Below are positions 61,316-64,000 of a DNA stretch of 64,000 nt, piece after piece (the first letter of the stretch is position 1; the number at the start of each line of letters is the position of its first letter). The notes beneath the pieces are model-generated. The model saw only the letters and a list, made by a program, of their open reading frames with translations. It was not told where the DNA came from and made no database searches. The stretch spans positions 4,588,001-4,652,000 of the forward strand of contig NC_135027.1 in NCBI RefSeq assembly GCF_051020955.1, given 5' to 3'. Position numbers and translations under genes: made by a program. This DNA comes from Megalopta genalis (lineage: Eukaryota > Arthropoda > Insecta > Hymenoptera > Halictidae).

Positions 61316-63536
61316 TTAATTCTTGTCTATTCTCTGAAACAATTGTACGTTCTGTGACACGCAGCGGTGCCTTCCGTCGAAGCAGTTGGTCAGGTGAAGC
61401 GGTGTCGTGTCCCGCCATAAGCGTCTAGTGGTCGGTACCTCGAGCGAGTCCAACATATTCGAGGTCGATCTCGGTATGATCGGGTGCAGTACCAATGCAG
61501 CAACGCGCACGCTCTCTAAACTGAGAGACAGCACGGCCTCCACCTCCTTGACAGAATCCGCTGACTTGCACAATCGCCACGGCTGATGTTGGTTGAACAT
61601 CTGATTGGCAGTGTGCAACAAATCCATCACAGCGTCCACCACGTGGTGCAAATTGTGTTCCTCGTAATACTGCTTAGCGGTCTCGCCTATACCCTCCAAA
61701 AGCTTGATGTTCTTGCGGGCCACCTCGGTCCTCAAGGTGTCCACGTAGTTCGACGGGTCGGGTATCGCTCTGCTAGGGTTGATAGTCTTGCCCAAACATC
61801 GTTGCAACAGATTCCCAAAAGTGTTGGGGAGCTCCGCGTTCAGAATATTCCGAATCTTCTGTGCGTTGTAGTCTGTAGAAATGAGGTTCGAGTAGAGAGC
61901 TGAACGATGGCGTCTTTAAGTCAATACGTCTCGGATAGTATGTACATTTGTATATAATGCGCTGTACAATACGTGTTCTCTGGCTTACTTGCATCCGAAT
62001 GCGGCACTGCCTGTCGCAAGAGGAAGTACCTCAGACCTTCCGTCGTGAACTCTGACATCGCGTCGAAGGGCGAAATCACGTTCTCCTTGGACTTTGACAT
62101 TTTCCGATCGTCGACGGTCCAGTGCCCGTGACACAGGAGTCTCTTCGGCGGCTCGAGACCCAGCGCCATCAGAAACGCTGGCCAGTACACGCCGTGGAAC
62201 TTTAGTATGTCTTTTCCTACAATCTACGTTCGTAGACGTTCTATTATCCCACCAACTTTTCAAGTATCAAAACAGTATTCGCTCCAGGAATGTGAAAATC
62301 AACAAAATCGATACTGTAATTACATTCTCTTAATTTCTCCTCTACAACATGATGAAATTCGCATACTCGGAACGAACACTGTACCGTCTCGCACGGAATA
62401 TTTACATGAGTTGGCGGCCAAAATTGTTTGAAAGAATTGTCCGGGTATCCTATCGAAGTCAAATAATTCACCAAAGCGTCCAACCACACGTACACTGCTT
62501 GGGACTTATTTGAAGGCGTAGGAATGGCCCAAGGCACTCTGTCGATAGGTCTAGAAATACTTAAATCTTGTAGACCTTGTTCAATCCAACTAAGCAAACT
62601 CTTATGGTATATCGCCGGTTGTACTGTATTTTCTAAATACAGTTTTGTATATTAAAACGACGAGTCTCTTCAATAAAAACAGATTCAGTAATTCAATGAA
62701 GTTGTACGTGGACATACCATTTTTCAGCCAGTATAGCAAATCATCTTGGAAAGAAGTCAGACGAAACTTATAGGTTTCTTCTTTCACCCACTCCACGAGA
62801 CTCTCCGAGTTTGCAGTTAAATAAATACTCTTTCCAGCTTCATTCTTTTGTTCTATCACCTCCGCGTCCGGAATAAATGCTTCATCAGACTCGCTGTACC
62901 AGCCGGAATATTTGTCGAAGTAAATATGTCCGTTTTCGTCTAAACGATTCTGAAAGTTTTTGTTCCTTTTTTTTAATATACGTTTACAACTGATAAATCT
63001 AGAGCTAATTTTAAGTTACTTATTGAACAACCCAAAAATGATGAACCGCTTTTATGTGTTGTTCTTCGGTTGTCCTAATGAATCGTGAATATTTAACGTT
63101 GAACGTGTCGCACATTTTTTGGTATTGTTGAGAAATATGAGTACAATATAAAGACGTCGGCATGTCTGAATTCATTGCGGCTTTCTTAACTTTAGTACCG
63201 TGTTCGTCGGTGCCAGTGCCCAGGAATACGGAATGTCCTAGCATAGAGTTGAATCTAGCTAAACTGTCTGCCAACAGTGCAGTGTACAGATGCCCAATGT
63301 GTGGCCCTAAAGATATAGAAAAAAAATCAGGTCAACATCGTTTAGTGAAAAATATTTAAGTTTTCATTCTAAACATTGGGCCTACCAGCGTTAACGTAAA
63401 ATATTGGTGTAGTGATGTATACATTTCTAGTCGCATGATCGGAAAAATAATTTTTTCTGATATGAATCCACGATGGTTGTGGTTTTGTTTCAAAAAGACT
63501 AAACCTCTTTAAATATTGGCTACAAGGAGACCTCAT
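61316..63536 (-). CDS. MARS2: Mitochondrial methionyl-tRNA synthetase, six exons
   Basis: Class I aminoacyl-tRNA synthetase that charges tRNA-Met in the mitochondrial matrix with methionine and ATP. Exons (transcript order): 63536-63386, 63306-63032, 62949-62718, 62632-62406, 62223-61989, 61872-61316. Phases fit exactly, giving 558 residues, close to animal homologues (about 580-590). The ATG at 63536 is the first after an in-frame TGA. The N-terminus, MRSPCSQYLKRFSLF, is basic and Ser-rich with no acidic residue in its first 15 positions, as expected for a mitochondrial presequence. Motifs: ITTPIFYVNAGPHIGHLY (the HIGH box is residues 53-56), GTGTDEHGTK, FIRTTEEQH, YVWLDALVNYL, THIVGKDILKFH, and KMSKS at 336-340. 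The C-terminal 180 residues form the helical anticodon-binding domain. The donor of exon 2 is GTTGTT, which is unusual, but the join FW-NRLDENGHIY is as expected for the family. The start codon lies about 200 bp from the stop codon of the upstream gene on the same strand. Confidence 0.95.
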
Positions 63537-63644
63537 TCCATGTAATGAAACTGGAATTCAAATCAACCTATAATTAGAATTATTCTAAGATAAGTGTGAA
63601 CAGACATAGTTTTAAATGAGTAACATCTTTCATTTTTTTAGTGA

Positions 63645-63650
63645 TTTATT
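63645..63650 (-). terminator. AATAAA polyadenylation signal of the edge gene
   Basis: AATAAA on the minus strand, about 90 bp past the stop codon at 63741 and about 110 bp before the MARS2 start codon. It is well placed to end the transcript of the upstream gene before MARS2 begins. Confidence 0.6.
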
Positions 63651-63740
63651 TTAATCTATATACAGATTTCATTTAGAGTCATCTATACCCAATGAAATAT
63701 AATTACAATTTTTACACACAAAAGCTCAATTAGCATTTAC

Positions 63741-64000
63741 TTATAATTGTATTCTCTCCAACTGTGCAATCAGATCCATGTGTTTAAATTCATCAGGCTT
63801 GCTGGTGAATAAATCCAACAAACGCAATCTCTCAGGATTATCTGTGCTATAATATAATTGTAATTCATTTGCTAAGCATTGTGCTTCTTGTACACTAATG
63901 CATTTCTTATCAAATTCGCCCCTCATGAGCACAATGCCCTTACTTTCTTTGAGTTCTGTATAATATACCATGGACAAACATTCTGATGCATTTTCCTTGT
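63741..64000 (-). CDS. 3' coding exon of an unidentified gene (5' end outside window)
   Basis: The minus-strand frame is open from the window edge to a TAA at 63741-63743, about 85 codons. The visible protein reads YYTELKESKGIVLMRGEFDK, then SVQEAQCLANELQLYY, then LRLLDLFTSKPDEFKHMDL, and ends LIAQLERIQL. It is Leu/Glu-rich, probably helical, and has the even composition of a real cytosolic protein, unlike the Arg/Ser-rich chance frames elsewhere. The lower GC, the AATAAA about 90 bp downstream and the position just upstream of MARS2 support it being a genuine last exon. I do not recognise the family. An acceptor may lie just inside the edge (ACAAG at 64000-63996), or the exon may continue outside. 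Confidence 0.7.
   Translation of the reverse strand, partial: KENASECLSMVYYTELKESKGIVLMRGEFDKKCISVQEAQCLANELQLYYSTDNPERLRLLDLFTSKPDEFKHMDLIAQLERIQL

Noticed and set aside
1..64000. tRNA, rRNA or other structured RNA genes
   Set aside because: I looked for the GGTTCGAAT-type B box with a matching A box and acceptor stem and saw none. A covariance-model scan would be decisive.

Overview
The window looks like insect nuclear DNA, most likely from a hymenopteran (bee or ant). The reasons are the gene content (an insect D1-type dopamine receptor with short introns), the CpG-rich but heterogeneous base composition, many microsatellites, and a mixed load of degenerate LINE, mariner and TTAA-flanked piggyBac-type elements. 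The hymenopteran assignment is inferred from overall character and from resemblance of the receptor to bee and fly Dop1R1. No marker gene proves it.

Only the last 8.5 kb holds genes I can support. (1) A six-exon Dop1R1-type dopamine receptor on the + strand (55491-58525; 415 residues if the ATG at 55491 is used). (2) A six-exon mitochondrial methionyl-tRNA synthetase (MARS2) on the - strand (63536 down to 61316; 558 residues; all exon phases agree). (3) The 3' coding exon of an unrecognised - strand gene (63741 to beyond the window edge). Dop1R1 and MARS2 converge, with about 2.8 kb between their stop codons. MARS2 starts about 200 bp downstream of the stop codon of the third gene, so those two are packed head to tail.

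Positions 1 to about 55490 contain no protein-coding gene I can support. This stretch holds relics of mobile elements and simple or tandem repeats in otherwise unremarkable CpG-rich DNA. The relics are: TTAA-flanked piggyBac-type elements (1960-2381, 3945-4436, 5424-5457, 13764-13987, 21847-22517, 23534-23716, 35089-35512, 37569-38211, 51256-51503); a foldback hairpin family (7139-7640, 27335-27460, 32767-32987, 48417-48597); a second foldback element (23969-24357); a terminal-inverted-repeat element (48672-48870); 5'-truncated non-LTR retrotransposons (4437-5420, 20390-20437, 28320-28990, 38938-39500); and the C-terminal end of a mariner transposase (32337-32650). Tandem arrays include a higher-order minisatellite (11872-12689), a five-copy 139/140-bp array (30610-31313), a 44-bp array (43479-43588) and a long alternating purine-pyrimidine tract (44104-44221).

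The three genes do not form a pathway: one is a neuronal G-protein-coupled receptor, one charges mitochondrial tRNA-Met, and one is unknown. I found no convincing new multi-gene system. The most notable unexplained pattern is a shared end architecture across sequence-unrelated TTAA elements: a short terminal repeat followed within about 40 bp by a small palindrome that differs between families.
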